Assembly: GCA_964552195.1 (NCBI GenBank)
Contig: CAZKFM010000001.1
Location: 62,001-126,000 of the forward strand
Origin: CAZKAP01 sp964552195
Lineage (GTDB): Bacteria; Bacteroidota; Bacteroidia; Flavobacteriales; Flavobacteriaceae
Direction: 5' to 3'
Length of the DNA: 64,000 nt
Position numbers and translations under genes: made by a program. This document shows positions 54,401 through 61,579 of this stretch, one piece after another. Within the stretch, counting starts at the first letter, position 1. Each line of letters begins with the position of its first letter. The notes under the pieces are model-generated. The model searched no databases, was not told where the DNA came from, and saw only the letters and a list, made by a program, of their open reading frames with translations.

Positions 54401-55281
54401 CCGTTTCGTTCACGGCACTGGGCCTCAGAATGGCAATGGGTGATCAGTTGTTCGAGCTGGTCCACGCAGAGGATGATCTTCGAGCCCTCGAAGTCCGCTC
54501 CGCTCAGATCGTCTCCGTAGATGCCCGCGTGCCGGTGCAGGTGGTACTTCAGGTCGGTCAGGGGTTGGCTGCCGGGTTGGAAAACCAGCGGAATGTAGTC
54601 CGAAAAACCCATCATCAGGTCATTCAGCATGCGGTACACTACGCCGGCCTTGACATAGGAACTCTTTCCGATGCCGGAACTGCCGGTCACGGCAAAGGCC
54701 CTTTTCTCAGGCGTGGTGAGTATAAGTTTAAGCAGGGCTTCGATTTCCTCATGACGTCCGAAAAAGTAGGGACCGTCCTCAATTTCATAAGGTACCATGC
54801 CCTTGTAGGGGTTGGCCGTATTCACCTTCTTCATGTGCTTCATCAGGCACTTGAGGAAGATGCTCTCCAACTGGGACTCGTCTTTGAAGTAATGCACGTG
54901 CTTGCCCTCGAAGGACTCACGCAGCGCCTTATGCTTCTTGGGGTCGTCTATGCTCTTGGGATCGATCGGGTCGAGCTGCAGCCGGTACATGATCTTGTCC
55001 TCCTCCACGGCGGTCAGGTATTCGAGCTCCGTATAGGTTCGGGTCTCCCCCGGCGGATAGGAACCCACCGAATTGCCCAGTATGATGAAGTAGATGTCGC
55101 AGCTCTTGACGGCCTCGCGGCATTCCTCCACGTAGGTAGATGAGGAGCCGTCGTCGTACATGTGCTCCATGATTTCGCTCAGCTCGAATTCACCCCGTAG
55201 TTCCTTTTGGAAAAGGCTGATGAGTGTGCTTCGGTACTCCTTGAAATCCTTGTAGGTAGAGGATATGTAGACCTTCTGCAT
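51415..55281 (-). CDS. DUF4062 - STAND NTPase - membrane helix - LRR protein (candidate defence sensor)
   Basis: A 1288-residue protein. Domains: DUF4062, a TIR/SLOG-related Rossmann-like domain (1-150; VYISSTYKDFKEYRSTL, FIILGNSVGSYPP); a STAND-type AAA+ NTPase (about 170-560) with FGRHEEIEAL, Walker A GSSGIGKSS (200-208) and Walker B IILCVDQLEQ (Asp274); a predicted membrane helix (about 609-627, SIPVMAVIAAILFKLMVF); then about 20-25 irregular leucine-rich repeats (700-1270). STAND proteins act as ligand-triggered signalling switches, and the LRRs are a likely ligand sensor. It is divergent from a SLOG/4-TM gene across 186 bases. Function as an immune protein is inferred from architecture. 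Confidence 0.88.
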   Translation of the reverse strand: MQKVYISSTYKDFKEYRSTLISLFQKELRGEFELSEIMEHMYDDGSSSTYVEECREAVKSCDIYFIILGNSVGSYPPGETRTYTELEYLTAVEEDKIMYRLQLDPIDPKSIDDPKKHKALRESFEGKHVHYFKDESQLESIFLKCLMKHMKKVNTANPYKGMVPYEIEDGPYFFGRHEEIEALLKLILTTPEKRAFAVTGSSGIGKSSYVKAGVVYRMLNDLMMGFSDYIPLVFQPGSQPLTDLKYHLHRHAGIYGDDLSGADFEGSKIILCVDQLEQLITHCHSEAQCRERNGFIEALQDLTTHPGLDLVILFTYRSDQEAELKKFTFLKEHTLDYHLSSFDHKGGSANWEQDMTEIITAPAEKHEVSLETDLVKRLLNDLESLDGCLPFLQYSLHKLWDPKVIKDHQISHAEFLTLSEGKGIPRLILKHADAAYSRITDKGTDAQRVAVLKSMLLNLVEVNEDERDIRRTLPKRELFERLNVYDPALVEEIFEELVNGNTRLLLVVDRGTVETEEGSKAAEAGVTLIHDGLVRRWDKLTVWIRERREDLSLQKRLRRDSREYFEDKGSLLRGKRLREALVWKKANRDFWDESINEYIRKSRNGFIVRNSIPVMAVIAAILFKLMVFDPVIQKNLFLSDVVSSQPQSLRNYLESGGKLDKPQRINLNRGTFSELNGSMSFDMGIPLTRNFKYFDKIEELAVSNRPDAVSFSEIVEEFREIEVLGNLEDNLKNLTLKKLNKLTALDGIASLKSLEELHLMDNFRLSMNDSLELPASLKLLEIFDNDGLIRIPELRNLDSLKYVRLIGNDALFRIGDLESQSLQSLLISGNSKLESVDELAALGNLDILDINYNDNLERIDGLGNLKGLRELHIHNNPVLAPVSSLYGLDSLHTLTLGIPDMTRLPALPKGLRRLTLSGNRELLAADLSGLRQLEYLELSNNFRLRSIPDLSQIPDLREVILSDLFYLDGLSNLSRATSVESLELSYLPEFLNASLPNIALLPRLRSLKIQGDFEYNFDQESDSRFYPGLKRLEFFGNESRSSFPAFTGLGLDSLVLKKNPSVVYFGNLDLDSLRYLAILDNDRLRELPGPEGLPHIRELVLSGNKAIRNYGNISDLPSLEYLTLSGERSSNLEDLDFLNDLPSLKGLVISDNPGLHYIQDISSCPNLESLNLSYNSAITEFPDLAVFSGLTQLALYGNSQLVWDPDMLTAVDWGQWKQLERLELDVDTFTTLFLESGKLKETGYLKDLPNLKHLVIRTLPNTNLKPLKLIRVRNANDDLNIEIRIVKK

Positions 55282-55467
55282 GGGTAGTGTTCTTCGAAGA
55301 ATGTGAAAAAGTATGAAAAAAATTCGGTAACCCTACGAAAATAAGGAGGTTAGGGCGAAAATTCCGACAAAAACGGGTGTTCATGCCCGGCGATAAACGT
55401 TTACCATCGACCTTTCGGCTGCACAGAATTTTCGTATTTTTCGCGGAATAGCCTGAAGACCTGACGA
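55282..55467. promoter_or_regulatory. Shared divergent control region of the STAND and SLOG genes
   Basis: This 186-base region holds the perfect palindrome TAAACGTTTA (55394-55403), about 65 bases before the SLOG start and 113 before the STAND start. Near matches to -7 boxes occur on both strands (TATTTTCG on the minus strand near 55340; TATTTTTC on the plus strand near 55434). Divergent genes with a common operator suggest joint regulation. Confidence 0.45.
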
Positions 55468-57192
55468 ATGAAAATCCCCATTACACTCGGGATTATTGGA
55501 CATCGCGATGCGGTTATCGTCCCCGCTCACAAGATGCTGATCATCAAGACGCTCAACCTGTTGCACGAGCGGTTCCCCCATTCCCCCCTGGTGCTATTCT
55601 CCCAACTGGCTCAGGGCGCCGATCTGGAAGTAGCCCGGATCTTTCTGGAACACAAGAAACGCACAGGCAGGCCCTACCGCCTGATCGTTCCCCTTCCCTT
55701 CGAGAAGGAGGAGTACGTCAGGGATTTCGATCCCGAGCCCCTGGAGTGTTTTCATCGGGTGTACGAGGAGGCCGAGGAAAAGTTTGTGGTTCCCCAGCAT
55801 CCGGGGGACGATCGCAATATGAAGTTCCGTCGGGGCGGGCAGTTTGTGGCCGATAGTTCTATGGTACTCATCGGCTTTTCGGACCAGAAGAATACTGGAG
55901 GCATGGGCGGTACGGACGATCTGCTCTACTATAAGGTCAACGGAACCTTCCGGGAGCACGTGGACGACCGCTTGTTTAACCTGCACGGAACGGCCCTGGT
56001 TATTCCCTGCGATCGCGGGGATTCCCGACAGGTTACCGAGGAAGAGCTCACCGAGGAACTCCTCGACGATTTCTTCGCCATTCCCGATGTGGTGGAGACC
56101 CTGACCAAGACGGACGAAATCAACCAGTTCAGTACCCGCCATCGGAAGAAGGAAGACTGGACCGAATCCTGGGAAGTATGCACGGAAGGGGAGGATCCCT
56201 CCAATGCCCGCAATCTCAAGAGATGGCACAATGTTTTTGCCAGTCATTCCACCATACACAAACGCATATACAACCGCTTTGTTAATGGCTTTTTCTACCT
56301 GGGGGCCTTCCTGGTCGGGGGGTCCCAGGTGGTCAGCGTACTGGCCGCTATTTTCAGCACGCATGAGGATGCCAAGGCCGTGGAGGACCTGATCACCGAG
56401 TACGGAGGGGTTTTGTTGCTGCTCATTGTGATGGTACTCTTTCTGGTTGCCATTTTCATCAAGCGGTACACCAAGTGGAAGGACCACACCATTTTTATAG
56501 ATGACCGGGTCGTAGCCGAGGCAATCCGCACCCAGTTCTTCTGGAAACAATCCGGCATACAGCAGCCTGTGGCCCGCCACATATTGCGCATACACAAGCA
56601 GGAGCACAACTGGCTGCCCAATATCCTCAACGCCATATACGGACTTACCCTGGGCAACCCGACCCGGGTTTGTCACTGGACTACCATACAGCGAAACTGG
56701 ATTGAAGATCAGTACGGGTATTTCGTGAAATCTATGGAACGATACGATAACAAGCGCGAAAAATACCGATTGTTTTATTTTTCGATTGGTTTCCTGGGCT
56801 TCATCGGCCTGCTCATGCTTTTCGCCTGCATACTCTACGAGGACAGCTTTGTCAAAGGCACCGGAGCCTGGAATTCATTCGAAGTGGTAAAGGCCATGGG
56901 CGTATGCCTGGTTAATGTAGCCGTGGGCTGGGTGCTGATAGCGATGGCCCTGTACGAGAAAAAGGGCTACGACCAGATGCGCACCCAATACGCTATGATG
57001 TCGCGCATCTTCGGGAAGACCCGTAACAAGATGAATGAGATCGGCGAAGTCCGGCCGGAGGAGCATATGGAGGAACGCCTGCATAACCTGCTGTACCTGA
57101 CGGGCAAGGAGGCCCTGATCGAGAACGGCAACTGGTATTTGATCTTCAAGGAACGAGCGCCGGATATCGTGGTGATACCGGGGACTGCCTAG
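55468..57192 (+). CDS. SLOG-like domain protein with four membrane segments (candidate defence effector)
   Basis: A 574-residue protein. Residues 1-about 215 form a Rossmann-like nucleotide-binding domain of the SLOG/LOG type: ITLGIIGHRDAV, FSQLAQGADLEVARIFL, the Gly-rich FRRGGQFVADSSMVLIGF and GTALVIPCD. The C-terminal half has membrane segments at about 272-295, 313-332, 435-457 and 474-495, each pair followed by a charged helix (KWKDHTIFIDDRVVAEAIR; KKGYDQMRTQYAMMSRIFG), like duplicated SLATT pore-forming effector units. SLOG domains sense or process nucleotides in conflict systems. Divergent partner: the STAND-LRR gene. Pore activity is inferred. Confidence 0.82.
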   Translation: MKIPITLGIIGHRDAVIVPAHKMLIIKTLNLLHERFPHSPLVLFSQLAQGADLEVARIFLEHKKRTGRPYRLIVPLPFEKEEYVRDFDPEPLECFHRVYEEAEEKFVVPQHPGDDRNMKFRRGGQFVADSSMVLIGFSDQKNTGGMGGTDDLLYYKVNGTFREHVDDRLFNLHGTALVIPCDRGDSRQVTEEELTEELLDDFFAIPDVVETLTKTDEINQFSTRHRKKEDWTESWEVCTEGEDPSNARNLKRWHNVFASHSTIHKRIYNRFVNGFFYLGAFLVGGSQVVSVLAAIFSTHEDAKAVEDLITEYGGVLLLLIVMVLFLVAIFIKRYTKWKDHTIFIDDRVVAEAIRTQFFWKQSGIQQPVARHILRIHKQEHNWLPNILNAIYGLTLGNPTRVCHWTTIQRNWIEDQYGYFVKSMERYDNKREKYRLFYFSIGFLGFIGLLMLFACILYEDSFVKGTGAWNSFEVVKAMGVCLVNVAVGWVLIAMALYEKKGYDQMRTQYAMMSRIFGKTRNKMNEIGEVRPEEHMEERLHNLLYLTGKEALIENGNWYLIFKERAPDIVVIPGTA

Positions 57193-57253
57193 GGCTTGAA
57201 TTCTGTTGGAATTGGCTTAGGAGAGAATTATTTTTACGGGAAACCTGAGGCGT

Positions 57254-57925
57254 ATGGAAACGATTCCCACTCCCGCCCGAACCTTTGCGGGACTGCTTAT
57301 ATCTTTAAGTCTTCCGATTCTCTTTAGCCTTTGGTTTTTCCCTGCCTGTATACAGTTGAATTACGATGAACCCGCACAAAGATTACTCGGCCTGGCAGGT
57401 ATGTGGGTGATCCTCTTTTTATTGGCGATATACGTTAAAAAAGTGGAGCACAGGGGGTTTTACTCAATCGGCTGGCAGGCTATCAAAGTCAGGCGCTTAT
57501 TTTTCGCAGTGGGATTGGGGATACTGCTGTCCCTTTGGGCACCTCTGGTGTATGCACTTAGATCATGGTGGTCCGCTCCGGCTGATGAGCAGATGGACCT
57601 GTTACGTCATTCCCCCGGGGTACTGCTGCTCGGTGTGATCACCGCGGCGGTCACTGAGGAGGTGCTCCTGAGGGCCTATCCCTTGAAACGATTACGAGAA
57701 CTTACGGGTAATCAGGTCTCCGGGTTTGTACTTAGTCTTGGCACCTTCGTACTCATCCACGCGGGTTCCTGGGATCTCTTTCATGTCCTCGGGGTGGTTC
57801 TGCCGTTGGGTTTGATCTTGACTTTGCTATATCTGCGTACGCGTAACTTACCCTTCCTCATCGCGGTCCATCTCGTTATTGATCTCCCGATGTTCTTAGG
57901 GGCACTTATGACCGGGAAGGGCTAG
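57254..57925 (+). CDS. CPBP-family intramembrane protease (CAAX-type)
   Basis: A 223-residue polytopic membrane protein with about seven helices and the CPBP motifs EEVLLRAY (paired Glu and Arg of motif 1, about residues 136-142), GTFVLIHAGSW with its conserved His (motif 2) and a third motif with NLPFLIAVHLVIDL. Family members are glutamate-type intramembrane endopeptidases or act in prenyl-protein processing. It lies 61 bases downstream of the SLOG gene in the same direction; membership of the same module is possible but unproven. Confidence 0.88.
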   Translation: METIPTPARTFAGLLISLSLPILFSLWFFPACIQLNYDEPAQRLLGLAGMWVILFLLAIYVKKVEHRGFYSIGWQAIKVRRLFFAVGLGILLSLWAPLVYALRSWWSAPADEQMDLLRHSPGVLLLGVITAAVTEEVLLRAYPLKRLRELTGNQVSGFVLSLGTFVLIHAGSWDLFHVLGVVLPLGLILTLLYLRTRNLPFLIAVHLVIDLPMFLGALMTGKG

Positions 57926-57927
57926 TG

Positions 57928-58299
57928 CTAGACGTGCTGGTCGATCAGTATGGGGTTGCCGTCCGGGTCCACGACCACAAAGCTGCCGGGTCCTTCGGTG
58001 TCGGGATCAACTTCCTTGATCAGGGGGATTCCCTCGGCTCTGAGTTGGTCCTGCAGTACCCGCACATCATCGAAATTCTCGAGCTTGTCTGCGTTCTGGT
58101 CCCAGCCGGGGTTAAAGGTGAGTATGTTGTCGTCGAACATACCCTCGAAAAGACCTACTAGGGTATCTCCGCTCTTCATGATCAGGTAGTTGTTATCCGG
58201 GTCCCCCGCGAATACCCGGAAGCCGAGTTTTTCGTAGAAGCTACGTGAGGCATCGAGGTCCTTCACGCTGAGGCTAATGGAGAATGCGCCTAATTTCAT
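57928..58299 (-). CDS. VOC-family (glyoxalase-like) protein
   Basis: A 123-residue single-domain vicinal-oxygen-chelate protein: FSISLSVKDLDASRSFYEKL at the N-terminus, GDPDNNYLIMKSGDTLVGLF, then PGSFVVVDPDGNPILIDQH. The usual beta-alpha-beta-beta-beta pattern is seen, but the metal-binding His/Glu positions are partly replaced, so it may bind a ligand without classic glyoxalase activity. Convergent with the CPBP gene. Confidence 0.88.
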   Translation of the reverse strand: MKLGAFSISLSVKDLDASRSFYEKLGFRVFAGDPDNNYLIMKSGDTLVGLFEGMFDDNILTFNPGWDQNADKLENFDDVRVLQDQLRAEGIPLIKEVDPDTEGPGSFVVVDPDGNPILIDQHV

Positions 58300-58425
58300 G
58301 GGTTAGGTTTTAGGGTTGCTTTCTCCCTAAAGATAGGAATTCCCGGTACGGGGACATTTTCGGATGTATTTTTAAGGGGATTTCGGAATCTTAACGGGGC
58401 CCGACATAAGAAAACCCAACCTGCC

Positions 58426-59811
58426 ATGGACATACTTCAGCAATTGCGGACCGTACCCGAATTCGCCAGTCTGCCTGAAGCGCAACTCAACTGGTTGATC
58501 GAACGCAGCGGTCGTGTAACCTACCCAGAGGGCGCCCACCTCTTTGAACAGGGCGATCCGGTTGATGAGCTGATGATCGTGCTGAAGGGAAGTTTTACCC
58601 TTCGTTTCCAGCAGAACAATCAGTTTCAGGTCTCGGCGCCCGGTATATCGGGTCTGTTGCCCTATTCCCGCATGCTAAGCGCCCAGGGGTATGGAGTAGC
58701 CGACGAAGAAGTCGAGGTGCTCACCCTGCATAAGGATCATTTTAGGGATATGATATGCGATTGTCATGAGCTGACTACCGTTTTCGTGCACCGCATGAGC
58801 AGTCGCATCCGCAATGTGACCAAGTCCGAGCAGATGAACGAAAAGATGCTTTCGCTGGGTAAGCTTTCGGCCGGACTGGCCCACGAGCTCAACAATCCCT
58901 CCGCCGCCGTGGTCCGAAGTTCCCAGGCGCTTTCCCGACACCTGAAGATCGTCCCTGACCGGTTTAAAAAGGTAGTCAGTATTCGGATGAGCGATCCGCA
59001 GATCGACCGGGTGAACGAGCTGCTATTCGCCAAGGTTGAACAGGGTGTGGAGCGCCTGGGCATGCTGGATCGCAGTAAACGGGAAGATGAGCTTATCGAC
59101 TGGCTCTACGATCACAACATAGCCGAGCCGGAAGACCGGGTCGACAGCCTATTGGATTACGGTTTTACGGTAGCCGATCTGGACCTGATTGCCGCCGAGA
59201 CGCCCCAGGAACACCTCGACCCCGTGATCGGTTGGCTGGAACAGGTACTGACTACCGAGAAACTGGTGGGGGAAATCGGGGATGCTTCCCAAAGAATAAA
59301 CGATCTCGTGCAATCGATTAAGAGCTATACCCACATGGACCAGGCTCCTGAGAAACAACCCACCGATGTGCATACCGGTCTGGACAATACACTGACCATA
59401 CTCAACCACAAGATCACGGTAAATCGGATACGAGTGGTCAGGGAGTACGGCGAGAGCCTGCCTAAGCCCGAGATCCTGCCCAGCACCATCAATCAGGTGT
59501 GGACCAATATCATCGATAATGCCATCGACGCTATGGAAGCCACTGAAACACCCACCCTGACGCTGAGGACCCGGGCCTCCGCCACCTATTTTGTGGTTGA
59601 AATCGAGGATACCGGACACGGAATCCCCGACGAAATCAAAGGCCGCATCTTCGATCCTTTTTTCACGACCAAGGCCATTGGCAAGGGAACTGGCCTGGGT
59701 ATGGAGAGCGTACTCCACATCATCAAGACCGAGCACAAGGGCATTATTGAACTAGAATCCGAGCCCGGAAAAACCGTATTTACAATCTGCCTACCTCTTA
59801 AAGCCACATGA
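58426..59811 (+). CDS. Cyclic-nucleotide-binding-domain histidine kinase
   Basis: A 461-residue soluble sensor kinase without membrane segments. Residues 1-130 form a cNMP-binding-type cupin domain (PEGAHLFEQGDPVDELMIVL, and FRFQ/FQVSAPGISGLLPYS). The H-box starts at KLSAGLAHELNNPSAAVV with phospho-acceptor His153. The catalytic ATPase domain (about 320-461) has NIIDNAIDAM (N box), EDTGHGIPDEI (G1) and TGLGMESVLHII (G2). Its stop overlaps the start of the receiver-reductase gene by four bases, so it probably phosphorylates that partner. The signal may be a cyclic nucleotide or redox state (inferred). Confidence 0.9.
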   Translation: MDILQQLRTVPEFASLPEAQLNWLIERSGRVTYPEGAHLFEQGDPVDELMIVLKGSFTLRFQQNNQFQVSAPGISGLLPYSRMLSAQGYGVADEEVEVLTLHKDHFRDMICDCHELTTVFVHRMSSRIRNVTKSEQMNEKMLSLGKLSAGLAHELNNPSAAVVRSSQALSRHLKIVPDRFKKVVSIRMSDPQIDRVNELLFAKVEQGVERLGMLDRSKREDELIDWLYDHNIAEPEDRVDSLLDYGFTVADLDLIAAETPQEHLDPVIGWLEQVLTTEKLVGEIGDASQRINDLVQSIKSYTHMDQAPEKQPTDVHTGLDNTLTILNHKITVNRIRVVREYGESLPKPEILPSTINQVWTNIIDNAIDAMEATETPTLTLRTRASATYFVVEIEDTGHGIPDEIKGRIFDPFFTTKAIGKGTGLGMESVLHIIKTEHKGIIELESEPGKTVFTICLPLKAT

Positions 59812-61469
59812 AAAAGCCCATCCTATTCATACTGGACGACGACGAATCTGTGATCCGTTCGATTACGCGGGACATCCGATCGGAATACCGCAAGGAATAC
59901 CGAGTGCTTTCCACTACCTCGGCCATCGAGGCCCTGGAATCCCTTAAGGAATTGAAGAACCAGGGGGAGGTGGTCGCCCTTTTCCTGGTGGATCAGCGCA
60001 TGCCCGAGATGCTGGGCGTGGAATTCCTGGGCCAGGCCATTCCTTACTATCCGGAGGCGAAACGGGTGCTGCTCACGGCCTATTCCGATACTGAGGCCGC
60101 CATACGCGCCATTAACGAGGTGCAGCTGGACTTTTACCTGCTTAAGCCCTGGAATCCGCCCGAGGAGAAGCTCTACCCTGTACTGAACGATCAGCTCGAT
60201 GCCTGGCAGGCGGCCTATGTTCCCGGGTTCGAAGGCATTCGTATTATTGGATATCAGTGGTCCCCCCGTTCGCATGAAATCAAGGACTTCCTCGCAGGGA
60301 ACCTGATTCCCTATCTATGGCTGGATGTGGAGACCAACCTGGAGGCGGTGGATATCATCGATCGGAATAAGATTGACCGCAATCATCTTCCTGCCGTGCT
60401 CTTCGAGGATGGGACCCTGCTCACCAACCCGAGCACATCCGAGGTAGGCGAAAAAACGGGGATGAGGGTACGAGCCTCTCAGCCCATGTACGATGTGGCC
60501 ATCATCGGGGCCGGCCCGGCGGGTCTGGCGGCCGGGGTCTACGGGGGATCGGAAGGCCTCAACACCGTCCTTATCGAACGCAGGGCTCCCGGAGGGCAGG
60601 CCGGAACCAGTTCGCGCATTGAGAATTACCTGGGTTTTCCAAAAGGGTTGAGCGGCGCCGACTTGTCGCGCCGCGCAATTACCCAGGCATCCCGCTTCGG
60701 CATCGAGTTCCTTTCGCCCCAGGAAGTGGCCGACATGGAAATTAAGGACAACTATAAGATTCTGACTTTAAAGGATGGCACCCAGGTGAATGCCCGGGCG
60801 GTAATTCTGACCACCGGTGTAGATTACCGCAAGCATCCGTCAAAGGGGATCGATCGCTTTACCGGGGCCGGCATCTATTACGGGGCCGCTACCACCGAGG
60901 CACACGCTTGCAAGGGTCAGGATATCTACATTGTAGGGGGCGGAAACTCAGCCGGTCAGGCCGCCATGTACCTTTCTAAGTTCGCAAAAAGGGTCTATAT
61001 CGTGATTCGCCGACCCAACCTGACCTCCAGCATGTCCAGTTACCTGATCGACCAGATCGAAGCAACCGACGCTATCGAGGTGATGAGCCATACCGAGGTG
61101 ATTGAAGTGCAGGGTGACGATCGCTTCGAACGGATCGTGTTGAAGAATAATGAGAGCGGCGAAGTCGTAACCCGTCAGGCCGCTGCCCTGTTCATTTTTA
61201 TCGGCGCCAAACCGGTCACTGACTGGCTTAAACTGGAAGTAGTTAAGGATCCCAAAGGCTTTATAGAGACGGGTCCGGGTCTGGTGAAGAACGAGTCCTT
61301 TGCCGGGCTCTGGAAGGAACCCAGAGAACCCTTCCTGCTGGAAACCAGCATACCCGGGATTTTCGCCGCGGGCGATGTTCGCTCCGGGGCGATGAACCGG
61401 GTCGCCTCCGCTGTAGGAGAGGGTTCCATGGCCATTAAATTTGTACACGAATACCTGGCACTGAATTGA
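59808..61469 (+). CDS. Response-receiver fused to thioredoxin-reductase-like flavoprotein
   Basis: A 553-residue fusion. Residues 1-about 125 are a receiver domain with Asp10/11, phospho-acceptor Asp62 (FLVDQRMPEM), Thr90 and Lys113 (YLLKPWNP). A thioredoxin-fold-like link (about 140-215) precedes a TrxR-type FAD/NAD(P)H domain (about 228-550): FAD loop AIIGAGPAGLAAG, pyridine nucleotide loop IVGGGNSAGQAAM and GIFAAGDVRSG. The CxxC redox pair of true thioredoxin reductase is not present at the expected place; only one Cys (AHACKGQD) is there. Overlapping the histidine kinase by four bases, it likely acts as its phosphorylation-controlled output; the reaction is unknown. Confidence 0.9.
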   Translation: MKKPILFILDDDESVIRSITRDIRSEYRKEYRVLSTTSAIEALESLKELKNQGEVVALFLVDQRMPEMLGVEFLGQAIPYYPEAKRVLLTAYSDTEAAIRAINEVQLDFYLLKPWNPPEEKLYPVLNDQLDAWQAAYVPGFEGIRIIGYQWSPRSHEIKDFLAGNLIPYLWLDVETNLEAVDIIDRNKIDRNHLPAVLFEDGTLLTNPSTSEVGEKTGMRVRASQPMYDVAIIGAGPAGLAAGVYGGSEGLNTVLIERRAPGGQAGTSSRIENYLGFPKGLSGADLSRRAITQASRFGIEFLSPQEVADMEIKDNYKILTLKDGTQVNARAVILTTGVDYRKHPSKGIDRFTGAGIYYGAATTEAHACKGQDIYIVGGGNSAGQAAMYLSKFAKRVYIVIRRPNLTSSMSSYLIDQIEATDAIEVMSHTEVIEVQGDDRFERIVLKNNESGEVVTRQAAALFIFIGAKPVTDWLKLEVVKDPKGFIETGPGLVKNESFAGLWKEPREPFLLETSIPGIFAAGDVRSGAMNRVASAVGEGSMAIKFVHEYLALN

Positions 61470-61519
61470 TTGGTCTTTTTTTGAAAAGGAACGGCGGTTT
61501 CGCTGCGGAGTTAAGTTTG

Positions 61520-61529
61520 TAAACGTTTA
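61520..61529. promoter_or_regulatory. TAAACGTTTA palindrome upstream of tricorn-like gene
   Basis: Perfect 10-base palindrome 51 bases before the start codon at 61580. The same word occurs at 6737, 34984, 45307 and 55394; two of the five copies lie in intergenic control regions. A regulator site is possible. Confidence 0.35.
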
Positions 61530-61579
61530 ACAACCGGCAATTCGGGCGGATATTAGTAAATTGAAACCCACCTAATCCA

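Noticed and set aside
55594..56676. 360-residue minus-strand frame inside the SLOG gene
   Set aside because: Shadow frame; the plus frame carries the Rossmann motifs and membrane segments.
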